DNA of 64,000 bases. It comes from Hymenobacter sp. DG01. Its GTDB lineage: Bacteria; Bacteroidota; Bacteroidia; Cytophagales; Hymenobacteraceae. Made by a program: the position numbers and the translations under genes. Below are positions 1 to 9,047 of this stretch, piece after piece. The stretch covers positions 3,722,001 to 3,786,000 of the forward strand of contig NZ_CP040936.1 in NCBI RefSeq assembly GCF_006352025.1. The letters are read 5' to 3'. Position 1 is the stretch's first letter; every line of letters begins with the position of its first letter. Under the pieces are notes generated by a model. The model worked only from the letters and a program-made list of their open reading frames with translations, did no database searches and had not been told where the DNA came from.

Positions 1-1211
1 TGCACTGGGTACACCTTCATCATTTCGGCCAAGTCCACGTTAGCTTTCACGCGGCCGTTCACCTTCATCGGCTCCAGTCCATCAATGGCCACGTTGCCAT
101 CAATGGGGTTCGAGCCCAGGTCGAGGTGAAACTGTTTCACGTTCACCTTCACATTGTTCGTGAAGCCCGAGGGGTTATCCACGGCCAGGTCCACGTTGAT
201 GTTGCGGGCCCGCTGGGGCAGGTCGGGGTACTTGAAGCTGCCGCCCTTTACCTGCAGGTTCAGGCCGTAGCCGGGCATTTTCACGGCGTTCTGTACACCC
301 TTGAAGTAGCCGTCAAACGCTACCTTGCCCGTGGCCTCCATGTCCTTGAACTGGTCGGTATAGGCGCCAGGCACCAAGCTCAGAATGTTCTTGAAGTCGG
401 TTTCGAGAGCCTTGAAAGTCAGGTCGTAGGTAATGTCGGTGGCGTTGGGCAGGCCAATAGTGCCCTGAAACGTCGCTGGGAAATCGTTCAGCTTCACCTT
501 GTTGTCTTTGAAGGTGAAAAGCATCTTCTCCAGGTTCATGGCCAGGGTCACGTCAGCATCGAGCTTCTTGTTGGTGATGTACTCCGTGCCGGCGTACTGC
601 ATGGAAATGCCTTCGGCCGTGGTCTGGCTTACCATGTCGAACACGTTCTGCTCAAAGTCGCCGGAGCCGGAGTGGTTTATGCCCCGCAGCTGCATCCCGA
701 ACGGAATGGTCAGGTCCTCGTAGCGCAGCCGTCCGTTATTGATCTGCCAGCCCTGAATGGCCAGGCTCACGGCCGTAGTATCCTGCCCTCTGGAGGCCGC
801 CGCCGAGTCGGATACGTACACGTCCCAGTTGGCACGCCCGCTCTTCAGAACCCGCAGGCTCAGGTCGGGCTGCTCCAGGGTCACATTCTTGATCTTGATC
901 TGGCCGCCCCCGAGTACGCTCATCAAATCCAGCCCTACCCGTACCCGGGGCAGATAGGCCAGCGTATCGCGGGCAAACGAGTCCTGCCCAATCACGCGCA
1001 GCTGGTCCAGCTGCAGGGCCAGGTCGGGGAAGGAGCGCAGCAGGGTCACGTCCACGTTGGCCGGGTCGTACTGTACTGTCGCCTTCACGCGCTGGGCCAG
1101 CTGCTGGTCGAAGGCGGCCTTTATTTTATCCTTAAACAGCAGCGGAGCCAAGGCCAGAGCGGCTATCAGTACCACCAGAAAAATCAGGAGCCCGACAAAA
1201 AATTTACGCAT
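1..1211 (-). CDS. AsmA family protein, partial (3' end beyond window)
   Basis: The reading frame starts at 1211 and stays open to the left edge, giving about 403 residues of a longer protein. It begins with Met-Arg-Lys and one hydrophobic segment (residues about 4-25), the single inner-membrane anchor typical of AsmA proteins. After it come the family's usual stretches: an N-terminal region with 'RSFPDLAL' and repeated beta-rich units such as 'IKNVTLEQPDLSL'. AsmA-like proteins sit in the periplasm anchored to the inner membrane and are linked to lipid transport or outer-membrane assembly. It is divergent from the PorP gene. The family call is from recognised sequence character; the missing C-terminus prevents a subfamily call. 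Confidence 0.8.
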   Translation of the reverse strand, partial: MRKFFVGLLIFLVVLIAALALAPLLFKDKIKAAFDQQLAQRVKATVQYDPANVDVTLLRSFPDLALQLDQLRVIGQDSFARDTLAYLPRVRVGLDLMSVLGGGQIKIKNVTLEQPDLSLRVLKSGRANWDVYVSDSAAASRGQDTTAVSLAIQGWQINNGRLRYEDLTIPFGMQLRGINHSGSGDFEQNVFDMVSQTTAEGISMQYAGTEYITNKKLDADVTLAMNLEKMLFTFKDNKVKLNDFPATFQGTIGLPNATDITYDLTFKALETDFKNILSLVPGAYTDQFKDMEATGKVAFDGYFKGVQNAVKMPGYGLNLQVKGGSFKYPDLPQRARNINVDLAVDNPSGFTNNVKVNVKQFHLDLGSNPIDGNVAIDGLEPMKVNGRVKANVDLAEMMKVYPV

Positions 1212-1282
1212 AGCTAAAGAGGAGAAAGGAAAGCGGAAAAAGCCCTTGGCAGCGCCCTGGCGCAAGCCGGCAAGGTACCGGG

Positions 1283-1290
1283 CAAAAGTA
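1283..1290 (-). promoter_or_regulatory. Candidate -7 box of the AsmA gene
   Basis: On the minus strand this reads TACTTTTG, a full match to the Bacteroidota -7 consensus TAnnTTTG. It lies about 70 bases before the AsmA start. No good -33 TTG was found at the expected distance. The rest of the 1212-1459 gap shows nothing else recognisable. Confidence 0.4.
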
Positions 1291-1459
1291 GTGCGAAACC
1301 TTGCCGGCCCGGGAAAGAGCCCGAAAAAAACGTCCGGGTTGAATAGGCTAACGTTCGGCTCCCGGCCTCTGGTGCCGGCAGTCAGGAAAGAAAATCCCAT
1401 TTTAGGCCCGCGGCCGGGGCTGGCGCGTACCAAATTGCTGGTTTTCACCGTTAGGTTGT

Positions 1460-2527
1460 GTGCGTATGATGATGCTTGGCTACCCTTGTTTGTCCCGTCA
1501 TCGGGGTTTCCGTGCCGGGCGGCGGTGGGCCCTGGTCGCCAGTCTGGGGGTAGGAGCGGTAGGGGCCGGCCACGCCCAGGACCTGTACTTCGCCCAGCCC
1601 TACGCCAACCGCCTGCAGCTCAATCCGGCCTACGCCGGCCTGCTCGACGACTACAGCCTCACGCTCAGCTACCGCAACCAGTTCCCCACCCTGGCCGGCA
1701 CCTTTCAGAGCAGCCAGTTGGCCGCCGACTACCGCCTGCGCGACCAGCGCAGCGCCGTGGGCCTGCTGGTAAACTACGACCGGACCGGGGGCATCGGCTA
1801 CACTCGCTTTCAGGCCGGCGGCGTGTATGCCTACCACCTGCGCCTGAATGAGCAGTTGAGCCTGAGTGGCGGGGCCTCGGTCAGCTACGGCCTGCAGCGC
1901 GTAAGCTACGGCAACCTGGTTTTCGGCGACCAGCTTTCCGACGAGGGCGTCACGCGTGATTTTAGTTTAGAGGTAGCAGACTATAAGCCAGTGCACTACG
2001 TTACTGCCAGCGTAGGCGGACTGCTTTATACGGAGCGGTTTTGGTTGGGCGTGGCGGCCCATCACCTGAACCAGCCCGATCTGGCTTTCGTCTCACAGAC
2101 TACCCTGCCGCTGCGCCTGAACCTGCAGGCCGGCTACAAGCACTATGTTGTTCGCTCCACTACCAAAGGCGAGTATCATGAAATCAGTGTGGCTCCTACC
2201 GTGGCCTACAGTCAGCAGGGCGGGTCCCGGCGGGCCGAGGCCGGACTGTACTTTACCGCGACGCCCCTCACGCTGGGGGCCGTGTACCGGGGGGTACCGC
2301 TGCCCGGTGCACCTAAGCCCCAGCAGGTTCTGACGGTGCTGGCCGGGGTAGGGGTCGGGAGTTTTCGGCTCGGTTATAGCTACGATATGAGTCTCAGTCA
2401 GTTCAGCCGTGATTTAGGTGGTGCGCATGAAATTTCTCTGGCCCTTCGGGAGTTTGATTCGCTGGAAGCAGCCTGGCGCCGGCTGAAACGACGGAATTAC
2501 CCGTCAATTCCTTGCCCGGCCTTTTGA
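1460..2527 (+). CDS. Type IX secretion system membrane protein, PorP/SprF family
   Basis: 355 residues, the normal family size. An N-terminal basic stretch and hydrophobic segment end at 'VGAGHAQD', a likely signal peptide. The mature start 'DLYFAQPYANRLQLNPAYAGL' region carries the family hallmark (nearby motif LNPAYAG), followed by alternating beta strands of an outer-membrane barrel and the phrase 'AVGLLVNYDRTGGIGYTR'. PorP/SprF proteins work with the type IX secretion machinery and help attach or export surface proteins and adhesins. The neighbour 68 bases downstream is gldJ, another gene of this system, on the same strand. An alternative start at one of the next methionines (residues 3-5) would hardly change the product. 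Confidence 0.9.
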   Translation: MRMMMLGYPCLSRHRGFRAGRRWALVASLGVGAVGAGHAQDLYFAQPYANRLQLNPAYAGLLDDYSLTLSYRNQFPTLAGTFQSSQLAADYRLRDQRSAVGLLVNYDRTGGIGYTRFQAGGVYAYHLRLNEQLSLSGGASVSYGLQRVSYGNLVFGDQLSDEGVTRDFSLEVADYKPVHYVTASVGGLLYTERFWLGVAAHHLNQPDLAFVSQTTLPLRLNLQAGYKHYVVRSTTKGEYHEISVAPTVAYSQQGGSRRAEAGLYFTATPLTLGAVYRGVPLPGAPKPQQVLTVLAGVGVGSFRLGYSYDMSLSQFSRDLGGAHEISLALREFDSLEAAWRRLKRRNYPSIPCPAF

Positions 2528-2595
2528 TTTTTTGTATTATTGCAGCCGACTTGCCTTGTCTAAACGCTTTTCTAACAGGTAGTTTCAACTTGATC

Positions 2596-3852
2596 ATGAA
2601 TTTTTCCAAGTACTTGCGCTTTGCTGTAGTGGGAGCTTGCGCGCTGGCCGCCTGTAAGGGTGGGCCTCCTACCGCCACCAAACCCGGTAAGTATAGCTCG
2701 ACTACGGGCATCGAATACAATACCGAGGAAGGCATGAAGGTGTCTGACTACAAGGGCATTCCCGAAGGCCCGGGGCTTGTGTTTATCGAAGGTGGTCGTA
2801 CGGTGCTGGGCTCCTCCGAAGAGGACGTGGCCATGACCCACGACAACATCGAGCGGACCGTGACGCTGGCATCCTTTTATATGGATGAAGCCGAGGTAGC
2901 CAACATTCACTGGCTGGAGTACCTGCACTTCGTGCGCAAAGACTCGGCGGAAGAATTTTATCAGTCGGCCCTGCCCGATACCACCGTGTGGGCCCGCGAG
3001 CTGTCGTTCAACGACCCTTACGTAGATTACTACCTGCGTTACCCCGGTTTCCGCTACTTCCCGGTGGTGGGCGTAAGCTGGCTGCAAGCCAATGACTACT
3101 GCACCTGGCGTACGGCTAAAGTAAACGAGCGTCTGGCCGGTGAAAGCGGCGAAGGCGACGAAGGTGGCAGCAAAGGCGGCGGCCTGTTTGGCCGTAAGAA
3201 GAAAGGCGGCGACGCGGCTGAAGGCACTTCCGATGACGGAGGCAAAGCCAAAATTGCCATTGAGAACGGCAACACGCTGCCCAACTACCGCCTCCCCACT
3301 GAGGCGGAATGGGAATATGCCGCTCAGGCTCTCATTGGTACCCAGGAAACCGGCAACGAGAACCAGGAAAACAAGCGCATCTATCCCTGGGATGGCCGCC
3401 AGGTGCGGAACCCCTACGGCAAGAACATGGGCCAGTTCCTGGCGAACTTCAAGCGGGGCCGTGGCGACTACGCCGGCATTGCTGGCGCCCTGAACGACGG
3501 CGCTATGATTACGGAGTACATCTACAACTACCCGCCCAACGATTACGGCCTGTACAACATGTCGGGCAACGTGAACGAGTGGGTGCAGGACATCTACCGT
3601 CCGCTCTCGTTTGAAGATGTGGAAGACCTGAACCCCTTCCGCCGCAACGGCTTTCTCGACCCCTCCGAGCGCTACGACAAGAAGGGCTATCAGTCCCTTA
3701 TCGACGACCACGTGCGCGTGTACAAAGGCGGCTCCTGGCGCGACGTAGCCTACTGGCTCTCGCCCGGTACGCGCCGCTTCATGGCTGAAGACTCGGCAAC
3801 GGCTACCATCGGTTTCCGCTGCGCCATGATCAACGCCGGCTCGAACAAGTAA
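2596..3852 (+). CDS. gldJ: Gliding motility lipoprotein GldJ
   Basis: 418 residues from the ATG at 2596. This start places a lipoprotein signal directly at the N-terminus, ending in the lipobox 'ALAAC'. The body is an FGE-sulfatase (SUMF1-type) fold: 'LVFIEGGRTVLGSS', 'NYRLPTEAEWEYAA', 'YNMSGNVNEWVQD' and C-terminal 'VRVYKGGSWRD' with 'GFRCAM'. The pieces 'LANFKRGRGDYAGIAG' and 'DDHVRVYKGGSWRDVAYW' fit GldJ better than its relative GldK, and no gldL/M/N follows. GldJ is an outer-membrane lipoprotein needed for gliding and type IX secretion, with no sulfatase-activating role expected. Odd: a Gly/Glu/Lys-rich insertion at about residues 183-215 inside the domain. Confidence 0.9.
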   Translation: MNFSKYLRFAVVGACALAACKGGPPTATKPGKYSSTTGIEYNTEEGMKVSDYKGIPEGPGLVFIEGGRTVLGSSEEDVAMTHDNIERTVTLASFYMDEAEVANIHWLEYLHFVRKDSAEEFYQSALPDTTVWARELSFNDPYVDYYLRYPGFRYFPVVGVSWLQANDYCTWRTAKVNERLAGESGEGDEGGSKGGGLFGRKKKGGDAAEGTSDDGGKAKIAIENGNTLPNYRLPTEAEWEYAAQALIGTQETGNENQENKRIYPWDGRQVRNPYGKNMGQFLANFKRGRGDYAGIAGALNDGAMITEYIYNYPPNDYGLYNMSGNVNEWVQDIYRPLSFEDVEDLNPFRRNGFLDPSERYDKKGYQSLIDDHVRVYKGGSWRDVAYWLSPGTRRFMAEDSATATIGFRCAMINAGSNK

Positions 3853-3894
3853 GAATCACGGATTTAGACTGATTCGCTCTGATCGACTTCACAA

Positions 3895-3930
3895 ACAGAA
3901 AGGCCACCTCAGTTGAGGTGGCCTTTCTGT
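3895..3930 (+). terminator. Strong hairpin terminator after gldJ
   Basis: A perfect 17-bp inverted repeat (arms 3895-3911 and 3914-3930, 2-base loop) with A-rich and T-rich ends, 42 bases after the gldJ stop. It could act in both directions. The remainder of 3931-4135 shows nothing recognisable. Confidence 0.85.
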
Positions 3931-4135
3931 TTGTTTGACTCCTAAGTACTTGGAAGAGACAGGGGATAGGATCTGCTTATCCCTACCTCCTGCTTTGGCT
4001 TAAACCGCATTTTCGGCTGCACTACCGGCATAAAGGCCCGTAAACCTGATAAGCACTGGATAATGCCGCGGGGCGTTGGTACTGCTGCTACCGGACCAAA
4101 TCTGTGTAATCCGATGAATCCGTCTAGATCCGTAG

Positions 4136-4840
4136 TTAGCGGTCGGCGGTGGCAATGGCGGCCACGCTGACGGTAGTGGCGCCGGCGGCCAGGAGCACGG
4201 CAGCGCAGGCTTCCAGGGTAGCGCCGGTTGTCAGCACGTCATCCACCACCAGTATGCGGCGGCCGGCTACCAACTCCGGCTGCGCTACCTCAAAAACCTC
4301 TGCCACGTTCTGCCAGCGCTGCAAGCGGCTTTTGCGGGTCTGCGACTCAGTTTTGGTAATGCGCCGCAGGCCATCGGGCTGCCAGGGGCAGTGAAGGCCA
4401 GCGGCCAGGCCCTCAGCAAAACTATCGGACTGGTTGTAGCCGCGCTGAGCCAGTCGGCGGGCATGCAGGGGTACCGGCAGAATCAGGTCGAAGTTGGGGC
4501 CGTAACCAGCATCGGCCAGCTCCTGCCCAAACCAGCGACCCAGCACTTTCCCTACTTCCTGCTGGTTGCGGTACTTAAGCTCATGCAGTAAATGCTGCAC
4601 GCGCCCTTGTTTCTGGAAGCGTAGGTAGCCAAACGCATGCTGTACCGGCAGCTTACCCCAGAACCGCCGGGCCAGCGGATTCTCGGCGGCTGGCAGGCGG
4701 TGGTAGTCGGTGTACGGCAGCTGGGCGCGACAAATGGTGCAGATGTGGTCCTCACCCCGGGTCAGCGGTTCTTGGCAGGCCAGGCACACCTGCGGGAAGA
4801 GCAAGGCAATAAAATCGGTAATAAGCGTAGGTAGGGGCAT
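4136..4840 (-). CDS. ComF family phosphoribosyltransferase-like protein
   Basis: 234 residues from the ATG at 4840; an upstream in-frame extension to 4909 lacks family character and was left out. The N-terminus has a zinc-binding knuckle with Cys19-x2-Cys22 and Cys34-x2-Cys37. The C-terminal half is a type I phosphoribosyltransferase fold with the PRPP loop 'ILVVDDVLTTGATL' at about residues 196-209 and the family motif 'LILPVPLHARRLAQRGYNQS'. ComF proteins take part in natural DNA uptake in competent bacteria; in Bacteroidota the role is usually inferred only. The gene stands alone between a terminator and the divergent gene at 5044. Confidence 0.9.
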   Translation of the reverse strand: MPLPTLITDFIALLFPQVCLACQEPLTRGEDHICTICRAQLPYTDYHRLPAAENPLARRFWGKLPVQHAFGYLRFQKQGRVQHLLHELKYRNQQEVGKVLGRWFGQELADAGYGPNFDLILPVPLHARRLAQRGYNQSDSFAEGLAAGLHCPWQPDGLRRITKTESQTRKSRLQRWQNVAEVFEVAQPELVAGRRILVVDDVLTTGATLEACAAVLLAAGATTVSVAAIATADR

Positions 4841-5043
4841 AGCAGATAAAACACAGGAGGTAGCCAGATGCGGTGTTTGCCGCAACGCCCGGCCTCGAAC
4901 ATAAGGCACTGGCGAACTTCTCCCTAATTTTAAGGTTTAAACCCGACTCCCGGAAATGATGGCGACCCGCGGGCCCCAACGGAGCCGCGCTTACCCCGCG
5001 CGGTGCCGGATTCGGGATATTCATCCTTTAACGCAGCTTACTT

Positions 5044-5421
5044 ATGAGCCTCGTCTCAGAATTCAACGACTACCGTCAGCGCATGAACGAAAAGATCATG
5101 GCGGCGGATAACAAGGTGATCAAGCGGTTTTTTAACCTCGATACCAATACCTACCAGGAAGGCGCCCTCGACGTAAAAACCAAGGAAATGCTAGGCCTGG
5201 CCTGCTCCATGGTGCTGCGCTGCGACGACTGCATCAAGTACCACCTGGGCAAGTGCTACGAGGAGGGCATCAACGACGAAGAAATCTATGAGGTCTTCGC
5301 CATTGCCAACCTTATTGGGGGTAGCATTGTAATTCCACACTTCCGCCGGGCCGTAGAGTACTGGGAGGCCCTGAAGGAAGAAGCTGCCGTGGCTGCCCCG
5401 CCCCATTCCCACGACGCCTAG
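5044..5421 (+). CDS. Carboxymuconolactone decarboxylase (AhpD-like) family protein
   Basis: 125 residues, a single all-helical CMD domain. The AhpD-type redox motif is present as Cys60-Asp-Asp-Cys63 with His67 four residues further on (CDDCIKYHLGK), so a thiol peroxidase or disulfide reductase role is more likely than true decarboxylation. The C-terminus carries a short acidic and His-containing tail. The next gene starts 2 bases after its stop, so the two are almost certainly cotranscribed. Physiological substrate unknown. Confidence 0.85.
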   Translation: MSLVSEFNDYRQRMNEKIMAADNKVIKRFFNLDTNTYQEGALDVKTKEMLGLACSMVLRCDDCIKYHLGKCYEEGINDEEIYEVFAIANLIGGSIVIPHFRRAVEYWEALKEEAAVAAPPHSHDA

Positions 5422-5423
5422 CC

Positions 5424-5777
5424 ATGCTCGACCCCCAGGAAACGGAGGCCCAGTTTGAGCAGCGCTGGTGGGAGCTGATGAACCAGATGCGGCAGCGCTT
5501 CGGTAAAAAGCCAGACCTGAACGCCCTGCTCCTGCTGATTGGGGTGCAGGAGCTGGGCCAGGGCGCCGGGCCCTTCACCAAAGAGCAGAAGCAGGACCTG
5601 ATGCACATTGCTACCTGCCGCCTGTTCAGCATCTCAGGTTACTACGAGCTGGAAAGGGTGGACGAAGATGGCTGGCCCCACTACCGCCTGTTGCATCCAG
5701 TTCCTTTCGCTAACCTGAAAGAGCAGGAACGGATGCTGAAGTGGCATATTCTGGAGTATTTCGACTCGGCTGAGTAA
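5424..5777 (+). CDS. Conserved hypothetical protein (partner of the CMD gene)
   Basis: 117 residues, soluble, no signal peptide or membrane segment. It is rich in aromatic and charged residues and looks mostly helical ('FEQRWWELMNQMRQRFGKK', 'LLLLIGVQELGQG', 'KEQKQDLMHIATCRLF'). I recognise no domain; it looks like the small proteins often found beside CMD genes in Cytophagales. The 2-base spacing from the CMD stop suggests translational coupling and a linked role. Function unknown. Confidence 0.75.
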   Translation: MLDPQETEAQFEQRWWELMNQMRQRFGKKPDLNALLLLIGVQELGQGAGPFTKEQKQDLMHIATCRLFSISGYYELERVDEDGWPHYRLLHPVPFANLKEQERMLKWHILEYFDSAE

Positions 5778-5888
5778 CCTGATTTCACTAATTCCGCTGT
5801 TAGGGTGGCCTGCTAACCGCGCATCACCAGTGGTTAAAGAAGACTCAGCCAGTTGGTGTAATCAGTATAATCCTCTAAGAACCAGCGC

Positions 5889-6659
5889 TTGAATATTATT
5901 TCCTATAACGTGAATGGCTTGCGCTCGGCCCTGAGCAAGGGGCTGGTGGACTGGGTACGCGAAGCCAGCCCCGATGTGCTCTGCCTGCAGGAAATTAAGG
6001 CCGGCCGCGAGCCGCTGGATGTTTCCGGCCTGGAGGCTCTGGGCTACTACGCCTACCTGCACCCCGCCCAGAAACCCGGGTACAGCGGCGTAGCCACGTT
6101 CTCGAAGCAGAAACCCATAGCCGTGGTGGAAGGCTGTGGCACGGCGCTCTACGATACGGAAGGCCGGGTATTGCGGCTCGACTTTCCGGAGTACTCGGTG
6201 CTGAACGTGTACATGCCTTCGGGCACGAGCGGGGCCGAGCGCCAGGCATTTAAGGTGGAGTGGCTGCACTTTTTCCGGCGCTACGTGCGCGAGCTGCAGG
6301 CCGCGGGTACTCCCCCGCTCATCATTGGCGGCGACTTTAACTGCTGTCAGAGGGAAATTGACCTGCATAACCCCAAAGCCAACCAGCAGAGCCCCGGCTT
6401 CACGCCCGAGGAGCGGCAGTGGTTCCGCGACCTGCTGGCCGACGGCTACACGGACTCTTTCCGCCACCACCACGGCGACGCCACCGGCCACTATTCCTGG
6501 TGGACTTACCGGGCCGGCGCCCGGGCCCGCAACGTAGGCTGGCGCCTCGACCACCTGCTGGTGGATGAGGTGCTACAGCCCCGCATTCAGGAGGCGCATC
6601 TGCTCCGCGACGTGGTGCACTCTGACCACTGCCCGGCCCAGCTGATACTAACCGACTAA
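5889..6659 (+). CDS. xth: Exodeoxyribonuclease III (AP endonuclease)
   Basis: 256 residues starting at a TTG codon, which gives the exact family N-terminus 'MNIISYNVNGLRSAL'. Metal and catalytic residues of the exonuclease III/APE1 family are all visible: Asn7, Glu35 in 'CLQEIKA', the 'IIGGDFN' motif near residue 150, and the C-terminal 'HSDHCP' with the catalytic His at about 247. The enzyme cleaves abasic sites in base excision repair and removes 3' blocks. It is a single gene with a convergent terminator after it. The TTG start is unusual but no ATG fits. Confidence 0.95.
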   Translation: MNIISYNVNGLRSALSKGLVDWVREASPDVLCLQEIKAGREPLDVSGLEALGYYAYLHPAQKPGYSGVATFSKQKPIAVVEGCGTALYDTEGRVLRLDFPEYSVLNVYMPSGTSGAERQAFKVEWLHFFRRYVRELQAAGTPPLIIGGDFNCCQREIDLHNPKANQQSPGFTPEERQWFRDLLADGYTDSFRHHHGDATGHYSWWTYRAGARARNVGWRLDHLLVDEVLQPRIQEAHLLRDVVHSDHCPAQLILTD

Positions 6660-6737
6660 GCGCACCCCGGCAGGGCGGCAGCTGCCTACCCCCACAGCCC
6701 GCCTCAACCCGGCCGGCCAGGCCTGCGCAACATCAAC

Positions 6738-6764
6738 CGGTCCGGTGCCTTTGGCGCCGGACCG
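6738..6764. terminator. Hairpin between convergent genes (xth and FAD oxidoreductase)
   Basis: 12-bp stem (6738-6749 with 6753-6764, one G-T pair) around a TTT loop, followed on the plus strand by ATTTGTTAT. It sits between two genes that point at each other and could serve both. Confidence 0.65.
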
Positions 6765-6772
6765 ATTTGTTA

Positions 6773-8062
6773 TCAGGATGCGCTGATGAGAGCTTCGGCT
6801 ACCTCGCGGCCCGAGGCCATGGCGGCGTTCAGGGAGGGGTAGGCCGTATGGTCGCCGCAGCGGAACAGGGTGCTGTGCAGCTTCAGAGACTGGCGGGCGG
6901 GCTGCCCGGCCGCATACACCGGCAGGGCGTGCGGAATGAAGTAGGTGCGCAGGTGCCGCCACTGGGTTGCCTCGGGGCCAAACCAGGCCGCCAGCTCCGT
7001 CTGGAGTTGCCGGGTCAGGTCTGCTTCCGAGAGGCCATGCTCGCCGTGGGTACTCACAGATACCAGCCGCTGGCCGGCGGGGGCGTAGGCCGGCGCCACA
7101 TCAGAGGAAAAAGATACGTTGTGAGCCAGGCCGGTAGGTGAGGCGTTGAGCCGCAGCAACTTGTCGGGCCGCTGGGGGGTAGCGGGGGCCGCAAAGTACG
7201 TGCAGGTGGTCTGGCGCCACTGCACCGGGGCGGCCTCAGAGGCCGGCGGAAGCAGCCGGGCCGCCGCCGCGCCGTCGGTGGCTACCACTACGGCTGCGGC
7301 TGCAACGGTTTTGGTGGTTGATAGTCGCACCAGGTTTCCTTCGAGAGCGGTAACGGCGGTATTGAGCCGGATGCTGCCCGCGGGCAGGCGGGCGGCCAGC
7401 TGCTCCGGAATCTGCTGCATTCCCAAAGCCGGAATGGCCGCTTCACCCTCCACAAACTGCTTGAATACAAACTCAAAGAAATTGGCTGCTGTGCTCAGGC
7501 TCCGGTCGAGGTACACGCCCCCGAAAAAAGGCCGGAAGAAATTCTGAATGATCTGCTCACTCCAGCCGTACTGCCGCAAAAAAGTAAGCGTATCCAGCTG
7601 GTTGGTGCTGTTGCGGCTGATGAGCTGGCCGCTGGTGTAGCCGCGCACATGCTGCACCAGGCTGGCAATACGCAGCTTATCGGGGAGGGTGCCTACGCGG
7701 GAAGTCAGGGCCGAAAACGCCGCCGTGGGCTGTTGCAGCGGGTTCTGCAGGGTAGTCTGTTGTCCGTTGGGCAGGCGGATTACGGCTCCGGAGCGGAACG
7801 CCTGCAGCTGCAGGGCGCCATAGTCGATGAGGTGTTGCACCTCGGGGTACTTGGTTTGCAGCACCTGAAAGCCCCGGTCGAGGCGGAAACCCTCCGGCGT
7901 CACATCCGTCCGGACCCGGCCTCCCACCGCATCCGCGGCTTCCAGCACCAGCACGGGTCGGCCGGCACGGTGGAGGTAGCAGGCGCAGGTGAGGCCCGCC
8001 ATGCCGGCCCCGATAATCACAACGGGCAGTTCAGAATCAGAAGTAGTAGCGGCAGTAGTCAT
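6773..8062 (-). CDS. NAD(P)/FAD-dependent oxidoreductase, amine-oxidase type
   Basis: 429 residues from the ATG at 8062, which puts the dinucleotide-binding motif 'VVIIGAGMAGL' (Gly18-Gly23) at the usual place; a 20-residue upstream extension was rejected. A second FAD contact follows ('LVLEAADAVGGRVRTD'), and the C-terminus carries 'VFRCGDHTAYPSLNAAMASG'-like flavin-binding sequence. The whole pattern is the protoporphyrinogen-oxidase/amine-oxidase/phytoene-desaturase superfamily. The substrate cannot be told: carotenoid or other lipid desaturation and amine oxidation are both possible. It lies downstream of the MORN-type gene on the same strand. Confidence 0.85.
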   Translation of the reverse strand: MTTAATTSDSELPVVIIGAGMAGLTCACYLHRAGRPVLVLEAADAVGGRVRTDVTPEGFRLDRGFQVLQTKYPEVQHLIDYGALQLQAFRSGAVIRLPNGQQTTLQNPLQQPTAAFSALTSRVGTLPDKLRIASLVQHVRGYTSGQLISRNSTNQLDTLTFLRQYGWSEQIIQNFFRPFFGGVYLDRSLSTAANFFEFVFKQFVEGEAAIPALGMQQIPEQLAARLPAGSIRLNTAVTALEGNLVRLSTTKTVAAAAVVVATDGAAAARLLPPASEAAPVQWRQTTCTYFAAPATPQRPDKLLRLNASPTGLAHNVSFSSDVAPAYAPAGQRLVSVSTHGEHGLSEADLTRQLQTELAAWFGPEATQWRHLRTYFIPHALPVYAAGQPARQSLKLHSTLFRCGDHTAYPSLNAAMASGREVAEALISAS

Positions 8063-8134
8063 ACCCTGCCCAAACTCCGAAACCCACCCGAAGGTTAGGC
8101 TACGTGCCAAAACCTGGCGCACGGCCCGCCCCGG

Positions 8135-8971
8135 TTACTGGGCCGCCGCTTTCGGTGGCGCGGATGGGCAGTCAGGATACACCACGAATTCTTCGGCCTG
8201 GCTGTAGGTGTCTAGGTCGGTGATGTAAATGCGGGAAGCATCGTAGTAGTACACGCCGGATGGCCGCGTGACGCCGGTCCGGAAGCGGCCCTGGCTGAAG
8301 GTTTCCTCGGCCAGCACCTTCTGCTTGCCCGTGGTTTCCTGTACGCGCCATTTGCCATCGGGCCGGCCCTTGGCTACGGCGCCGCTTACGCGCAGGTCCC
8401 CGTCAATCCGGTACCAGGAGCCCTGCCCATCCTGCACGGTCTGCTGGCCGTCTTCGGTCCAGAATTGCTGAATAAGCAGGGTGTTGCCGGCGCCGAAGCT
8501 CAGCACCTGGCGCTTCTGGCCCGAGGGGTACCAGTAGGCCCAGTTGCCTACGGCTTTCCCCGCACGATAATAGGCCCGAACGGCAAGTGTGCCATTGAGG
8601 TGAAACACCTCAAACATGCCATCCTTGAGGCCGTTGCGGTAGGTGCCGGTCAGGGCCGGTTGGGCGTTGTGCATCCAGAAGTCGCGCACGTAGCCGAAAA
8701 ACTGACCGTTATCATCGAAGCGGGTATGGCGCCGAATAGCCGAGCAGCCGGGTGGGCACAGGTCGTAGTCGGCGTTGTAGAACAGGGCAATGCTATCGGG
8801 CCCCAGAATGCGGTAAGACTGGCTGGCACTGATCTTCCTGGCGGGGGCAGGGGTAGCGCGCTGGGCCGAGTCGGGCTGTTGGGCCAGGGTAGGCAGACTG
8901 GTGAGTAGTAACGCCCCTGCCAACAAGAAGCGCAGACTGCGGAAAAGCAGAAGAAAGCGACGGTAGGGCAT
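8135..8971 (-). CDS. Secreted MORN-variant repeat protein (YwqK-like)
   Basis: 278 residues. Residues 1-30 form a signal peptide ending in 'PTLAQQ'. The middle contains several repeats of the pattern 'G-x-Y-x-N-G-x-x-x-G', for example 'GTYRNGLKDGMFEVFHLNG' and 'GNWAYWYPSGQKRQVLSF', which is the MORN-variant repeat of YwqK-type proteins. These repeats form beta hairpins; no enzymatic activity is expected. It is probably periplasmic or surface-attached. 72 bases separate it from the downstream FAD oxidoreductase and 76 from the upstream haem-type gene, so a loose operon is possible. Confidence 0.7.
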   Translation of the reverse strand: MPYRRFLLLFRSLRFLLAGALLLTSLPTLAQQPDSAQRATPAPARKISASQSYRILGPDSIALFYNADYDLCPPGCSAIRRHTRFDDNGQFFGYVRDFWMHNAQPALTGTYRNGLKDGMFEVFHLNGTLAVRAYYRAGKAVGNWAYWYPSGQKRQVLSFGAGNTLLIQQFWTEDGQQTVQDGQGSWYRIDGDLRVSGAVAKGRPDGKWRVQETTGKQKVLAEETFSQGRFRTGVTRPSGVYYYDASRIYITDLDTYSQAEEFVVYPDCPSAPPKAAAQ

Positions 8972-9047
8972 GGGCGCAGAACGGGGCTACTGCCGGGGCA
9001 GGACGAAAACAGATAAGCTTCGGGACGGGCCAGGGCTGAAAACTACG

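Noticed and set aside
126..1217. 363-codon plus-strand frame
   Set aside because: It lies opposite the AsmA gene, which has a membrane anchor and family sequence; the plus-strand translation is Val/Gly/His-rich without domains, typical of an antisense shadow in GC-rich DNA.
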